Assembly (NCBI GenBank): GCA_013215465.1
Contig: JABSOW010000033.1
Span: forward strand, 1-36,148
DNA: 36,148 nucleotides
Direction of reading: 5' to 3'
Source: Colwellia sp.
Lineage (GTDB): Bacteria > Pseudomonadota > Gammaproteobacteria > Enterobacterales > Alteromonadaceae
Part shown: in pieces, positions 1-8,221 of the stretch
How the letters are laid out: every line of letters starts with the position of its first letter
Position numbering within the stretch: the first letter of the stretch is position 1
Notes under the pieces: generated by a model
The model's database searches: none
Seen by the model: only the letters and a program-made list of their open reading frames with translations
What the model was told of the DNA's origin: nothing
Translations under genes and position numbers: made by a program

Positions 1-64
1 TGGCATAGACCAAATAAAACCATCTCTTCAAAAAATTGAAAATTGCATGTGCCTATAAATTCGT

Positions 65-88
65 GGGGATCTCTCAGACTCTGACCCC
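65..88. repeat. REP-like GC-rich hairpin
   Basis: The segment starts with GGGG and ends with CTGACCCC, and its two halves can pair imperfectly (GGGG...CCCC with an AGA/TCT core). A TGACCCCTTTT end followed by a T-rich run resembles the REP-type hairpins left beside REP-associated tyrosine transposases. A short open frame at 2-58 (stop TAA at 56-58) might be the tail of such a gene, but only about 18 residues are visible and it cannot be assigned. Confidence 0.35.
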
Positions 89-230
89 TTTTACCCTCGT
101 CGCTTTGCTTGCACAATACCTTTTATTATTTTTTTGCAAAATAGTTTCTATGCGCTACGCTTATGATTGTTGGTAACAACACTAGGAAGGATACCTTTTT
201 ATAGGACACTTTAAGGATAAAGTTAACTCG

Positions 231-431
231 TTAGGAAACGATTAAGGGATGATTAAAACAGGGAACGTTGCTCACGGATGGCATCTCCCTGCTTACCCTC
301 TTCATTTTGTAAATCAAATACGTCAAACCTTGAGCGCTATGAATTGTCATAAGGTGGTTGGTTTGGAGCTTACGAATAGGTTGATTGTGCTTAAAAGTAA
401 GTAAACATCTGTTTTGTGGGGTTTTGTTCAT
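231..431 (-). CDS. possible small protein, 66 aa, unrecognised
   Basis: The only support is an ATG preceded by a strong AGGAG ribosome binding site about nine bases upstream, in a stretch otherwise without genes. The 66-residue product is basic and polar, with no signal peptide, membrane segment or known motif. It is divergent from the amine oxidase at 617. It may be a genuine small gene, a remnant, or chance; no function can be proposed. Confidence 0.2.
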   Translation of the reverse strand: MNKTPQNRCLLTFKHNQPIRKLQTNHLMTIHSAQGLTYLIYKMKRVSREMPSVSNVPCFNHPLIVS

Positions 432-616
432 TGTTACATTCTCCTCTTAATCGCGCTCGTTTGTGAGTGCGTAGAGGCATTATTGTTGATTATGAGGATT
501 TCCTTTTCTGTCGCGAAGCGGCCTCGCCAACAAAGGTAGTTAAAGTAATGAATTAGGTTAAATTAAAATATTAGTTAAATCTAAAACAAATCACGTAGTC
601 ATAAAAGACAATATAA
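432..616. other. intergenic region upstream of the amine oxidase
   Basis: AT-rich non-coding sequence. It must hold the promoter of the downstream flavoprotein, but no convincing -35/-10 pair or operator was recognised. The rest of the first 600 bases holds only the REP-like hairpin and the doubtful small frame. Confidence 0.4.
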
Positions 617-2533
617 ATGGAGAATAATGTGTCTAATAATCAAAGTAGGGCTGATTTTTTCAAGAAGAATCCATCAGCTAAAGCATGGTCAGAACTGGAT
701 TACGCCGTTAACCAGCAGAAAAAATTGACACCAGGGACTCTTAAACTTAAGAAGGATTGTTTTAAAAATAAAACCGCCATTATTATCGGTTCGGGTGTGG
801 GTGGACTCACAACGGCCTACGAGTTACTTGCCAACGAAACTGGCATGGAAGTGACGATACTCGAAGCACAAAATAGAACAGGCGGTCGCTGTTTGACATT
901 GCGTACGGGAGATAGCCTAGTTCAGGATGAAGATCGTAAACTAACTAATTCCACACCGGGTAGTACCCAAATTGTACGTTTCGAGCGACCACTTGGCGAT
1001 AATGAACCTTACCTCAATGCTGGCCCAGGCCGCATTCCCTCCGGCCATAAAAGGCTATTACAATACTTGAAAACGTTTGGTGTAGACGTAGAAATTTATG
1101 TGATGAATAGTGCATCAAATTTAATTCAAACAAGTCAGGGATATGGTGGGCATCCTGTTGTTAGTCGTCGACTAGATCATAATACGCGCGGTCATATTGC
1201 GGAAATGGTGTATAAAAATGCAGATGATTTAATTAGTGGCATAAACCAAAAATCTACGGAAGATGAAACATCTTCACTTGCGGAAAAGTTAAAAGATCTT
1301 ATGGTCAGTTTTGGTGACCTTAGTCCATGCGGTAACTATAATGTGAAGGCATCTCCTGTCGGCCGCGATTCGAATGTTCGGACATCAGATCGAGCGGGGT
1401 TTTCAGTACTACCAGGGGTGGATAGTGGCATTACCGCAGAGCAACTAGATCTTAACAGTTTGTTGGATTCTGAATTTTGGAAAACGAACTTCTATCAATC
1501 TCAAGATTTCTTATGGCAGCCAACGTCGTTTCAGCCAGTCGGTGGCATGGATCAAGTTCAGCATGCTTTTGCGCAACAAGTTGCCGCACTGGGTGGGACT
1601 GTGCATTTAAATAGTCCGGTACAGAAAATTGACTGGAATGAGCAGGATCAACAATTTGAAATTCATGTTTCAATACTGGGCACGGACAAATGTAAAGTGT
1701 ATAAGGCTGATTATTGTTTTAGTAATGTAGCGATGCCCTTTTTGGAAAATATATTGTCTGATCGGCTGCAAGATACAGATAGTGAAAAAGGTTTTAGTAA
1801 AAGCTTTAAAGAAGGTTTAGCCGCCGTATACTATGCTCAAAACAACCCTAATGATGAAGACGGTTTTCCCAATCGTTTTTTAGCGTGCACGACCAAAATA
1901 GGTTGGCAGGCCGAGCGATCGTTATGGCAAGGTAGTGCAATAACGCCTTATCATGATGAAAGTACGGGCGAAGACGTTATGGATGTTAAAAAATCTGAAA
2001 TAGGCGTTGTCCCCATTTTTGGCGGTATTTCGAGAACTGACAATCAGATTGTTCAAATATGGTATCCCTCGAACGACTATCATGATCAAAAGGGAATTTT
2101 GACAGGCTGTTATAACTATTCCAAAAATGCTTATAATATGGGTGAATTACCTATTGATGAGCGTCTTGTTACCGCCCGTGATGGGGCGAAATTATTTGGC
2201 GATGAATTTGGTAAAGGGCTGGAAAACGGTGTTGCGATCGCTTGGCAGCATATGCCCTATATTAAAGGCGGCTGGGCACAATGGCATCTAGTGGGGGATG
2301 GTGTCATCGAAAGTGTTAAACACTTTAACCAGTTGATGCAGGGTACGGGAATTGACGGCAGTAGTGAGCCAAACTTTTTTGTTGTAGGTGACCAGTTGTC
2401 ATCCTTACCTGGGTGGCAGGAAGGTGCTATTGCAGCAGCATTAAATGCATTGTCACGAGCCGCTTATCCTCATTTACAAATACCTAATCTTGCAAGCTTA
2501 CCTGATACACGTGTTATGGTTGAAGGCGTTTAA
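617..2533 (+). CDS. flavin amine oxidase, L-amino-acid-oxidase-like
   Basis: FAD-dependent oxidase of the monoamine oxidase / L-amino-acid oxidase superfamily, expected to oxidise an amino acid or amine with release of peroxide and ammonia; the substrate cannot be told. The N-terminal dinucleotide-binding motif GSGVGG (residues 58-63) is followed by ILEAQNRTGGRC around 81-92, the usual ribose-binding Glu and GGR signature. AGPGRIPSGHK near residue 138 matches the GPxRxP segment in which L-amino-acid oxidases hold the substrate carboxylate with Arg. The C-terminal FAD segment VVGDQLSSLPGWQEGAI is intact. At 638 residues it is long for the family, with an N-terminal extension of about 50 residues and no signal peptide. 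The ATG at 617 has no clear ribosome site, whereas GTG at 629 has GGAG six bases before it, so translation may start four codons later. It appears monocistronic. Confidence 0.85.
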   Translation: MENNVSNNQSRADFFKKNPSAKAWSELDYAVNQQKKLTPGTLKLKKDCFKNKTAIIIGSGVGGLTTAYELLANETGMEVTILEAQNRTGGRCLTLRTGDSLVQDEDRKLTNSTPGSTQIVRFERPLGDNEPYLNAGPGRIPSGHKRLLQYLKTFGVDVEIYVMNSASNLIQTSQGYGGHPVVSRRLDHNTRGHIAEMVYKNADDLISGINQKSTEDETSSLAEKLKDLMVSFGDLSPCGNYNVKASPVGRDSNVRTSDRAGFSVLPGVDSGITAEQLDLNSLLDSEFWKTNFYQSQDFLWQPTSFQPVGGMDQVQHAFAQQVAALGGTVHLNSPVQKIDWNEQDQQFEIHVSILGTDKCKVYKADYCFSNVAMPFLENILSDRLQDTDSEKGFSKSFKEGLAAVYYAQNNPNDEDGFPNRFLACTTKIGWQAERSLWQGSAITPYHDESTGEDVMDVKKSEIGVVPIFGGISRTDNQIVQIWYPSNDYHDQKGILTGCYNYSKNAYNMGELPIDERLVTARDGAKLFGDEFGKGLENGVAIAWQHMPYIKGGWAQWHLVGDGVIESVKHFNQLMQGTGIDGSSEPNFFVVGDQLSSLPGWQEGAIAAALNALSRAAYPHLQIPNLASLPDTRVMVEGV

Positions 2534-2697
2534 TTGACCATTTTATGATTGGGATGGTAGCACTTTTACCGTTGTTATCACCTCAATTATTTAGGTTAAT
2601 TGTATTTGGTTTTTATTTCAATTATTCGTTTTTGCTTAAGCATTTTTAAATGGCGAAATATAACGTTCATTGTTGATATTTTATCGGACGACTCATT

Positions 2698-3234
2698 ATG
2701 ATAAGAAAAATATTCTTGATACCCGTGTTGGCTATGTTTTTGTTTGGCTGTGAAACGCTGCATGTTTCTGATCGAACTTTGCCACCTGAGGGGCTACTTG
2801 TTGCTACCTATTTTACCGCTTCTGAGATTGATGAATTTATAGAGGTTTTACCACAGGATGCTGTTTCGGATAAAAAAATTAGCGTGGTAGAAGTCGTCGA
2901 CGAAAATGGCGTAGGTCTTTATGGGGTTTACCGTCCCAAAGAAGTACTAGGTAAAGCTAATTTACATCATATTTCTACCACCGAAACTTATTATATATTA
3001 AAGGGACATGGCACCTTGGTAACGGGTGGTAAAATACCTGATGGTGTACTTGCCTCGCCAAACTATATAACGATTAAGGGAACACATATAAAAGGAGGAG
3101 TAAGTCGTAAAGTAGGGCCTGGTGATATTGTTGTTATTCCAGGTTACACCGCTCATTGGTGGAGTGAATTGGAAGAAAACCTGTCCTATATTAGTTTTAG
3201 AACGGGTCCTTATAACGAGATAGAGATCCATTGA
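2698..3234 (+). CDS. cupin-domain lipoprotein
   Basis: Small envelope protein of 178 residues with a lipoprotein signal peptide: a short basic start, a hydrophobic run and the lipobox LFGC with Cys at residue 18. Residues about 90-170 form a cupin barrel. The first cupin motif includes HHISTTETYYILKGHG, and the second is GPGDIVVIPGYTAHWW, with the His and Glu residues that normally hold a metal. It is therefore probably an exported, membrane-anchored metal-binding cupin; the ligand or reaction is unknown. It follows the amine oxidase on the same strand after 164 bases, so co-transcription is possible but not evident. Confidence 0.75.
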   Translation: MIRKIFLIPVLAMFLFGCETLHVSDRTLPPEGLLVATYFTASEIDEFIEVLPQDAVSDKKISVVEVVDENGVGLYGVYRPKEVLGKANLHHISTTETYYILKGHGTLVTGGKIPDGVLASPNYITIKGTHIKGGVSRKVGPGDIVVIPGYTAHWWSELEENLSYISFRTGPYNEIEIH

Positions 3235-3235
3235 A

Positions 3236-3271
3236 TGGGCACGCCTCCCATTTATCTAAGGTGCCCACCTT
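3236..3271 (+). terminator. possible terminator after the cupin gene
   Basis: TGGGCAC at 3236-3242 pairs with GTGCCCA at 3261-3267, followed by CCTTTT. The loop of 18 bases is large and the T run is short, so this is a weak candidate. It lies between two convergent genes. Confidence 0.4.
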
Positions 3272-3330
3272 TTCAATAAAATACCATCAGCCACGCCTTT
3301 TATTTGACCCCTTTTATTTTTACTTACCTT

Positions 3331-4218
3331 TTAGAGCGAATTTATTAACGCTTGCTCTAGTTGTTGGTATTGAAAATGATAACCTGCCGCTGAAACCTTC
3401 ATGGGCAAAATTTTCTTACCGGCGAGTAATAGTTCTTCGCCCATTTGTCCCATTAATAGCTTTATTATGACTTTAGGCATGGGCAAAATAGTTGGCCGTT
3501 TTAATACCTTACCTAGGGTCTTAGTAAATTCCTGGTTGGTTACTGGATTTGGCGAGGTGCCATTAATAGCGCCAGTTAACTTATCATCTGTGATGCAGTA
3601 CAGGATAATACCGACTAAATCATCTAAATGAATCCAAGACATCCATTGTTTACCGTCACCTATTTTGCCACCAAGGCCTAATTGAAAAGGCAGTAACATT
3701 TTACTTAATGCGCCACCTCCTTTACCCAGCACAATACCGGTGCGCAATAAGCAAGTTCGAATGCCAATCGCTTCTGCTTGTAGCGCTACGGTTTCCCACT
3801 GCTGACATAATTGGCTAGAAAAACTCTCATCACCGGCTGAATGCTCATCAATAGCATTGTTTGTTTTGCTGATGCCATAGTAGCCAATAGCTGAGCCATT
3901 AATTAATAATTTCGGTTTGTGTGCTACTCGCCTTAGAAACACCATAAGTTGCTCTGTTATGCTTATTCTACTGGCTAATATTCGTTGTTTCTGTTTATTG
4001 CTCCAGCGTTTATTGGCGATAGGCTCACCCGCTAAATTAATAATAATATCAAAAATAGCCGCTGTTTTTAGTTGTGATATTGCGGTAATGGCTTTGATAG
4101 GGGAGGGAACTTTTTCAGGGTGCCTGCTTAACACGGTAATATTATGGTTATCTATTAACAGGCGTGCGCAAAGGGCAGAGCCAATAAATCCTGTACCACC
4201 GGTAATGAGTAAATTCAT
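3331..4218 (-). CDS. TIGR01777-family NAD(P)-dependent epimerase/dehydratase-like protein
   Basis: Short-chain dehydrogenase-like protein of the TIGR01777 (YfcH) family, 295 residues. It opens with the Rossmann nucleotide-binding segment MNLLITGGTGFIGSAL. It carries NGSAIGYYG in the active-site region and SWIHLDDLVGIIL near residue 210, both typical of the family, and a C-terminal DUF1731-like tail. Its biochemical reaction is not established. The start at 4218 is preferred over the longer open frame to 4275 because AGGAGG lies four bases upstream and the Rossmann strand begins at once, as in homologues. It is convergent with the cupin lipoprotein. Confidence 0.85.
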   Translation of the reverse strand: MNLLITGGTGFIGSALCARLLIDNHNITVLSRHPEKVPSPIKAITAISQLKTAAIFDIIINLAGEPIANKRWSNKQKQRILASRISITEQLMVFLRRVAHKPKLLINGSAIGYYGISKTNNAIDEHSAGDESFSSQLCQQWETVALQAEAIGIRTCLLRTGIVLGKGGGALSKMLLPFQLGLGGKIGDGKQWMSWIHLDDLVGIILYCITDDKLTGAINGTSPNPVTNQEFTKTLGKVLKRPTILPMPKVIIKLLMGQMGEELLLAGKKILPMKVSAAGYHFQYQQLEQALINSL

Positions 4219-4543
4219 TTTTCCTCCTGATATTTCAATAATATTTTGCTTTATTAAGCTTGCCAATAATAACAATGAGCTTATAGGTAGACTATAGGTT
4301 AGATAAGATAGTCCGGATACATTATTTATTTTAAAACTGAATGTAACATTATAGGTAGCTTGGGCTTAACATCAGAGCATTTCAGTTTGTCGCACGAAAC
4401 CCGTTATAGTGCAGTTTTATGGTCAGTAATTAAAATAATATCGGTATTAGTCTGTTATTGCACTGTCAAGCTCAGCGATAACAGCGTAGGATCAACATAC
4501 TTTAGATAAAAATTAGGTTTGCACTTATACCAGTGGGTATTAG
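4219..4543. other. divergent intergenic region, epimerase / HflX-like
   Basis: A gap of 325 bases that must contain promoters for both flanking genes. The only structure seen is the short inverted pair TATACC/GGTAT around 4527-4540, just before the GTG start of the GTPase gene. No coding remnant was recognised. Confidence 0.4.
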
Positions 4544-5917
4544 GTGCACGAACATAAAAATATGCAACTAACCGCAAAAGCATCACTTAATCACGCTTTA
4601 CTTATTTCTATTTGTACACCGGATTTTAAAGGTGATGAGGCAACAGAATCACTGGCAGAGCTTGCGCGTTTAGTGACAACTCTAGGGTTTAAAGTGGTCG
4701 GCACTCAGTCACAAAAGCAGAGTTCGACTAAAAAAGTTAATGTACTGGGTTTAGGGAAACTAGCTGAAATAGCGCACCTCACCGGTAACAAGGGTGAAGT
4801 AAGCGTCGAAGTAGAAGAGGACGATGATTTATCTGAAGAATTAGTTGATGAAACACCATTTGCTGATATTCCATCAGACAATTTACCGTTTGCTTGTGCT
4901 GATGTGGTGGTCTTTGATTGTGACTTAAGCCCATCTCAGCTGCGTAATGTCGAGAATCAATTAGGCGTAGAGGTGTTTGACCGTACCGGCATTATTATTG
5001 AAATATTCAGTCGTCATGCCCGCACTAAAACAGCGAAATTACAAGTCGAAATTGCTCGCCTTAATTATGTCGCGCCGCGACTTCGTGAATCATCGTGTGG
5101 TGATAAAGAACGTCAAATGGGTAAAGGCGCTGGCGAAACTACGCTAGAGCTAAACCGCCGTAAAGTACGCGACCAATTAGCCGAGCTTAAGCGCGAATTG
5201 GTCAGTGTTCAAGATGAAATGAAAGGCCGACGTACCCAACGTGCTGAGCTGTTTTGTGTCGCTTTGGTTGGTTATACCAATGCGGGAAAATCATCATTGA
5301 TGCGAGCGATCACCGGTAGTGATGTTGAAGGTGAAAACAAACTTTTTGCCACGCTTGATACTACGGTTCGGGCCTTATTTCCAATCACTCAACCGCGTAT
5401 ATTAGTATCAGACACCGTTGGTTTTATTAAAAAATTACCGCACGATTTAGTCGCCTCATTTCATTCCACCTTAGCAGAAGCCCATGATGCTTCATTGTTG
5501 TTATATGTAGTAGATGCATCCGATGCTTCTTTTCGTGCGCAACTCGATGTGGTGCACGGAGTACTGGAAGAAGTGGGTGTTGAAGACAGTAAAAAATTAC
5601 TGATATTGAACAAATCTGATCTACTAAGTTCTGAACAAGAACAAGCACTGATGGAAGAATTTCCTGAAGCCATGATGACATCTGCTCGTAATCCGGCGGA
5701 TGTCAGTAAATTGCATCAATATATCGTTGGTGTTGCGCAGGATGAGATGATTGAAGAGGAGATCATTGTGCCTTATACCGCTAAAGGTATCATAGGCGAA
5801 ATTAGAGCAAGCATGAGTGTTACTAAGGAAGATTACGAGTTTGATCATATTAAGGTCACAGTACGCTCTAATGCGATTGATTTAGCCAGATTGAAAAAGC
5901 GGATGTTGAGCTTATAA
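4544..5917 (+). CDS. HflX-type GTPase (divergent paralogue)
   Basis: GTPase of the HflX family, whose members bind and split or rescue stalled ribosomes. The G domain is complete: G1 GYTNAGKSS, switch region FATLDTTVR, G3 DTVGF, G4 NKSD and a G5-like SAR. The HflX N-terminal and coiled middle domains precede it. Two features differ from the housekeeping protein. There is an acidic insertion around residues 85-115 (EVEEDDDLSEELVDE). The glycine-rich linker normally GGIGxRGPGETQLE reads QMGKGAGETTLE. No hfq, miaA or hflK/C lies nearby, so this is probably a second HflX-like gene rather than hflX itself. Start: GTG at 4544, with ATG at 4562 as an alternative; neither has a strong ribosome site. 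Its 457 residues exceed the usual 420-430. Confidence 0.85.
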   Translation: MHEHKNMQLTAKASLNHALLISICTPDFKGDEATESLAELARLVTTLGFKVVGTQSQKQSSTKKVNVLGLGKLAEIAHLTGNKGEVSVEVEEDDDLSEELVDETPFADIPSDNLPFACADVVVFDCDLSPSQLRNVENQLGVEVFDRTGIIIEIFSRHARTKTAKLQVEIARLNYVAPRLRESSCGDKERQMGKGAGETTLELNRRKVRDQLAELKRELVSVQDEMKGRRTQRAELFCVALVGYTNAGKSSLMRAITGSDVEGENKLFATLDTTVRALFPITQPRILVSDTVGFIKKLPHDLVASFHSTLAEAHDASLLLYVVDASDASFRAQLDVVHGVLEEVGVEDSKKLLILNKSDLLSSEQEQALMEEFPEAMMTSARNPADVSKLHQYIVGVAQDEMIEEEIIVPYTAKGIIGEIRASMSVTKEDYEFDHIKVTVRSNAIDLARLKKRMLSL

Positions 5918-5998
5918 AGGGCAATTGATGCAGCGGCACTTGCAAGTATACTGTTGTAATAAATGAGGGTTACCGTAAGCTACCTTGCGTAAAGTGAT

Positions 5999-6892
5999 AT
6001 GAATGAAATGATGAAAACTCGTTCAGCTGATCTTGAACTTTTAATTGCCGTGATCGATAGCGGTAGCTTTTCTGCCGCGGCCGATAATCTCAATTTACAA
6101 GTGGCCAAAGTGTCGCGCGCCGTTAGCCGAATTGAGCAGCAACTGCATACTACCCTGATTAACCGTACTACGCGCCGCTTAGAGCTTACCGAAGAAGGGC
6201 GACAGTATATAGCGCAAGTACGGGTGGGATTACAAACCTTAATACATGCAGAAGAAAGCTTAATTAATCAAAACTCAGTGCCGAAAGGAAAGTTGAGGGT
6301 TGATGGCGCTAGCCCTTTTGTTCTACATCAACTGACTCCGCACGTACCAGCCTTCTTGCAGCAATACCCTGACATACAGTTAGAGCTTTCATCAAATGAA
6401 GCTTATGTTGATTTACTTGAGCATAAAACTGATATTGCTTTTCGTATCGGGCATTTAACTGACTCTACGCTACATGCTAGGTTTATGGGGGTGAGTGAAC
6501 TCTTTATAGTCGCCTCTCCGGCTTACCTTGCTAAACATGGTAAGCCGCAAACGTTTGATGATTTAGAAAATCACCAGCGTATTGGTTTTATTAATTCAAA
6601 AAACTTAAATTTTTGGCCTATTGCTCCAGGTATTCAAATAAAGCCAACTATAGCCACCAGTAATGGCGAAGTGGCGCGTCAGTTATGTTTGCAAGGTGCA
6701 GGCATTACTTGTTTGTCAGGTTATATGATCAATGAAGACTTACGTAAAGGCAATTTAGTCAGCTTATTTGCCAAAGCGCAAATGCTAGAGTCAGAGCGTC
6801 GAAAAATTAATGCGCTTTATTACAAAACCTCCGCGGTATCACGCCGTATCAGCGCTTTTCTAGACTTTATTGAACCTCGTCTCAAGTTATAA
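5999..6892 (+). CDS. LysR-family transcriptional regulator
   Basis: LysR-type regulator of 297 residues. The N-terminal winged helix-turn-helix is clear (SGSFSAAADNLNLQVAKVSR, then RIEQQLHTTLINRTTRRLEL), followed by a periplasmic-binding-like effector domain from about residue 90. It lies 133 bases upstream of, and in the same direction as, two Old Yellow Enzyme genes, with an inverted repeat of LysR-box form in the gap. It is therefore the likely local regulator of those reductases. The effector is unknown. ATGs at residues 4 and 5 are alternative starts; no strong ribosome site separates them. Confidence 0.85.
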   Translation: MNEMMKTRSADLELLIAVIDSGSFSAAADNLNLQVAKVSRAVSRIEQQLHTTLINRTTRRLELTEEGRQYIAQVRVGLQTLIHAEESLINQNSVPKGKLRVDGASPFVLHQLTPHVPAFLQQYPDIQLELSSNEAYVDLLEHKTDIAFRIGHLTDSTLHARFMGVSELFIVASPAYLAKHGKPQTFDDLENHQRIGFINSKNLNFWPIAPGIQIKPTIATSNGEVARQLCLQGAGITCLSGYMINEDLRKGNLVSLFAKAQMLESERRKINALYYKTSAVSRRISAFLDFIEPRLKL

Positions 6893-6952
6893 TTGTTAGC
6901 AGGCTTGTTGTGCTCACTATTGCTCTTATTATTGCCATTATTGTTGCAAAAA

Positions 6953-7018
6953 ATGCAAAAGTAATTTGTATTTTTGCATCTTAATCAATATTTATATCTC
7001 ATTATAATAGCCTCATCA
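6953..7018 (+). promoter_or_regulatory. LysR-type operator and promoter of the OYE pair
   Basis: ATGCAAAA at 6953-6960 and TTTTGCAT at 6972-6979 are perfect inverted halves separated by 11 bases, the geometry of a LysR recognition site. A consensus -10 box TATAAT lies at 7013-7018 without a good -35, as expected of an activator-dependent promoter. Transcription from it would start near 7025, almost at the annotated ATG, which favours either a leaderless message or the downstream GTG at 7047. Binding is inferred. Confidence 0.55.
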
Positions 7019-7025
7019 AATCAAC

Positions 7026-8168
7026 ATGATTAGCCAAGTAGGCAAGGTGAGCATTATCAACAAAGCATTATTAACGCCAATTCAACTAGCAGGTAAAACT
7101 TTAAAAAATCGCATTGTTTTACCGCCAATGACCCGCTCACGGGCGAATAACCAGGAGCAAGCGGCGACAGCTTTAATGGCAGAATACTATAGCCAACGCA
7201 GCAGCGCAGGCTTAATGATCAGCGAAGGTACGCAAGTTTCACCCTTAGGAAAAGGTTATGCATGGACACCGGGTATCTATAGCGCTGCGCAAATTCATGG
7301 CTGGCAACAAGTAACTGAGCAAGTACATCAAAATGATGCGGTATTTTTCGCTCAGCTTTGGCATGTCGGCCGTGTTACTCATCCTGATAATATTGGTGGT
7401 CAGCAACCCATTTCTTCATCAGCGATCACTGCACAAGGCGTTAAAGTATTTGTTGATAATGGCACTAATGAGCCCGGTTTTGTTGAGGTAGTACCGCCAC
7501 GTGAAATGAACAAAGACGACATAAGGCAAGTAGTAGCTGAATTTAAGCAAGCGGCACTGAATGCGGTAACAGCAGGCTTTGATGGTATTGAATTACATGC
7601 GGCCAATGGTTATTTGATTAACCAATTTATTGATTCTCAGTCAAATGCTCGCACTGATGAGTACGGCGGTAGTTTAGCGAATCGTTTACGTTTTCTAGAG
7701 CAAGTCGTTATCGCGATGAGTGATGCCATTGGCAGTGACAAAATAGGTGTGCGTTTAGCGCCATTAACCACGTTAAACGGTACGGTTGATGACCAGCCGG
7801 AAGAAACCTATACCGCAGTTGCTGCCTTGTTAAATAAACATAACATTGCTTATTTACATATTGCCGAAGCCGACTGGGATGATGCGCCAATAATGCCTAT
7901 AGCCTTTAAGCAGGCACTACGAGACAACTTTGACGGCGTACTTATTTATGCTGGTAAATATACGGTTGAACGTGCCGAGCAAGCCATTAGCGACGGTTTA
8001 GCCGACATGGTGGCATTTGGTCGTCCATTTGTTGCTAACCCTGATTTACCTGAGCGTATTAAAAACAATATCCCTTGGGCAACACATGATGCGACCAGCT
8101 TATTTGGTGGCGGCGCTAAAGGCTTTACGGACTATCCACAAGCGATACCAAGCTCAGTAAAAGCCTAA
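7026..8168 (+). CDS. Old Yellow Enzyme family ene-reductase (His/Asn type)
   Basis: FMN-dependent NADPH ene-reductase that reduces activated C=C bonds of enones, quinones or nitro compounds. The TIM-barrel shows PPMTRSR near residue 33, QLWHVGR at 110-116 and the active site ELHAANGY, with His191, Asn194 and Tyr196. That pair matches yeast OYE1 and differs from the His/His pair of the next gene. The phosphate-binding end AFGRPFVANPDLPERIKNN is intact. It is the first gene of a tandem pair behind a LysR regulator; the second starts 53 bases on. The annotated ATG sits close to the predicted transcription start, so GTG at 7047 (beginning MSIINKALLTP) may be the true start. Confidence 0.92.
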   Translation: MISQVGKVSIINKALLTPIQLAGKTLKNRIVLPPMTRSRANNQEQAATALMAEYYSQRSSAGLMISEGTQVSPLGKGYAWTPGIYSAAQIHGWQQVTEQVHQNDAVFFAQLWHVGRVTHPDNIGGQQPISSSAITAQGVKVFVDNGTNEPGFVEVVPPREMNKDDIRQVVAEFKQAALNAVTAGFDGIELHAANGYLINQFIDSQSNARTDEYGGSLANRLRFLEQVVIAMSDAIGSDKIGVRLAPLTTLNGTVDDQPEETYTAVAALLNKHNIAYLHIAEADWDDAPIMPIAFKQALRDNFDGVLIYAGKYTVERAEQAISDGLADMVAFGRPFVANPDLPERIKNNIPWATHDATSLFGGGAKGFTDYPQAIPSSVKA

Positions 8169-8221
8169 TTCGAATAACGAAACTGAAAAAATTAATTAGA
8201 AAATTATTAGAGATTTATAAA

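Noticed and set aside
3231..3470. Plus-strand frame of 79 codons after the cupin gene
   Set aside because: It overlaps the real end of the epimerase gene on the other strand and has no ribosome site or protein-like features.
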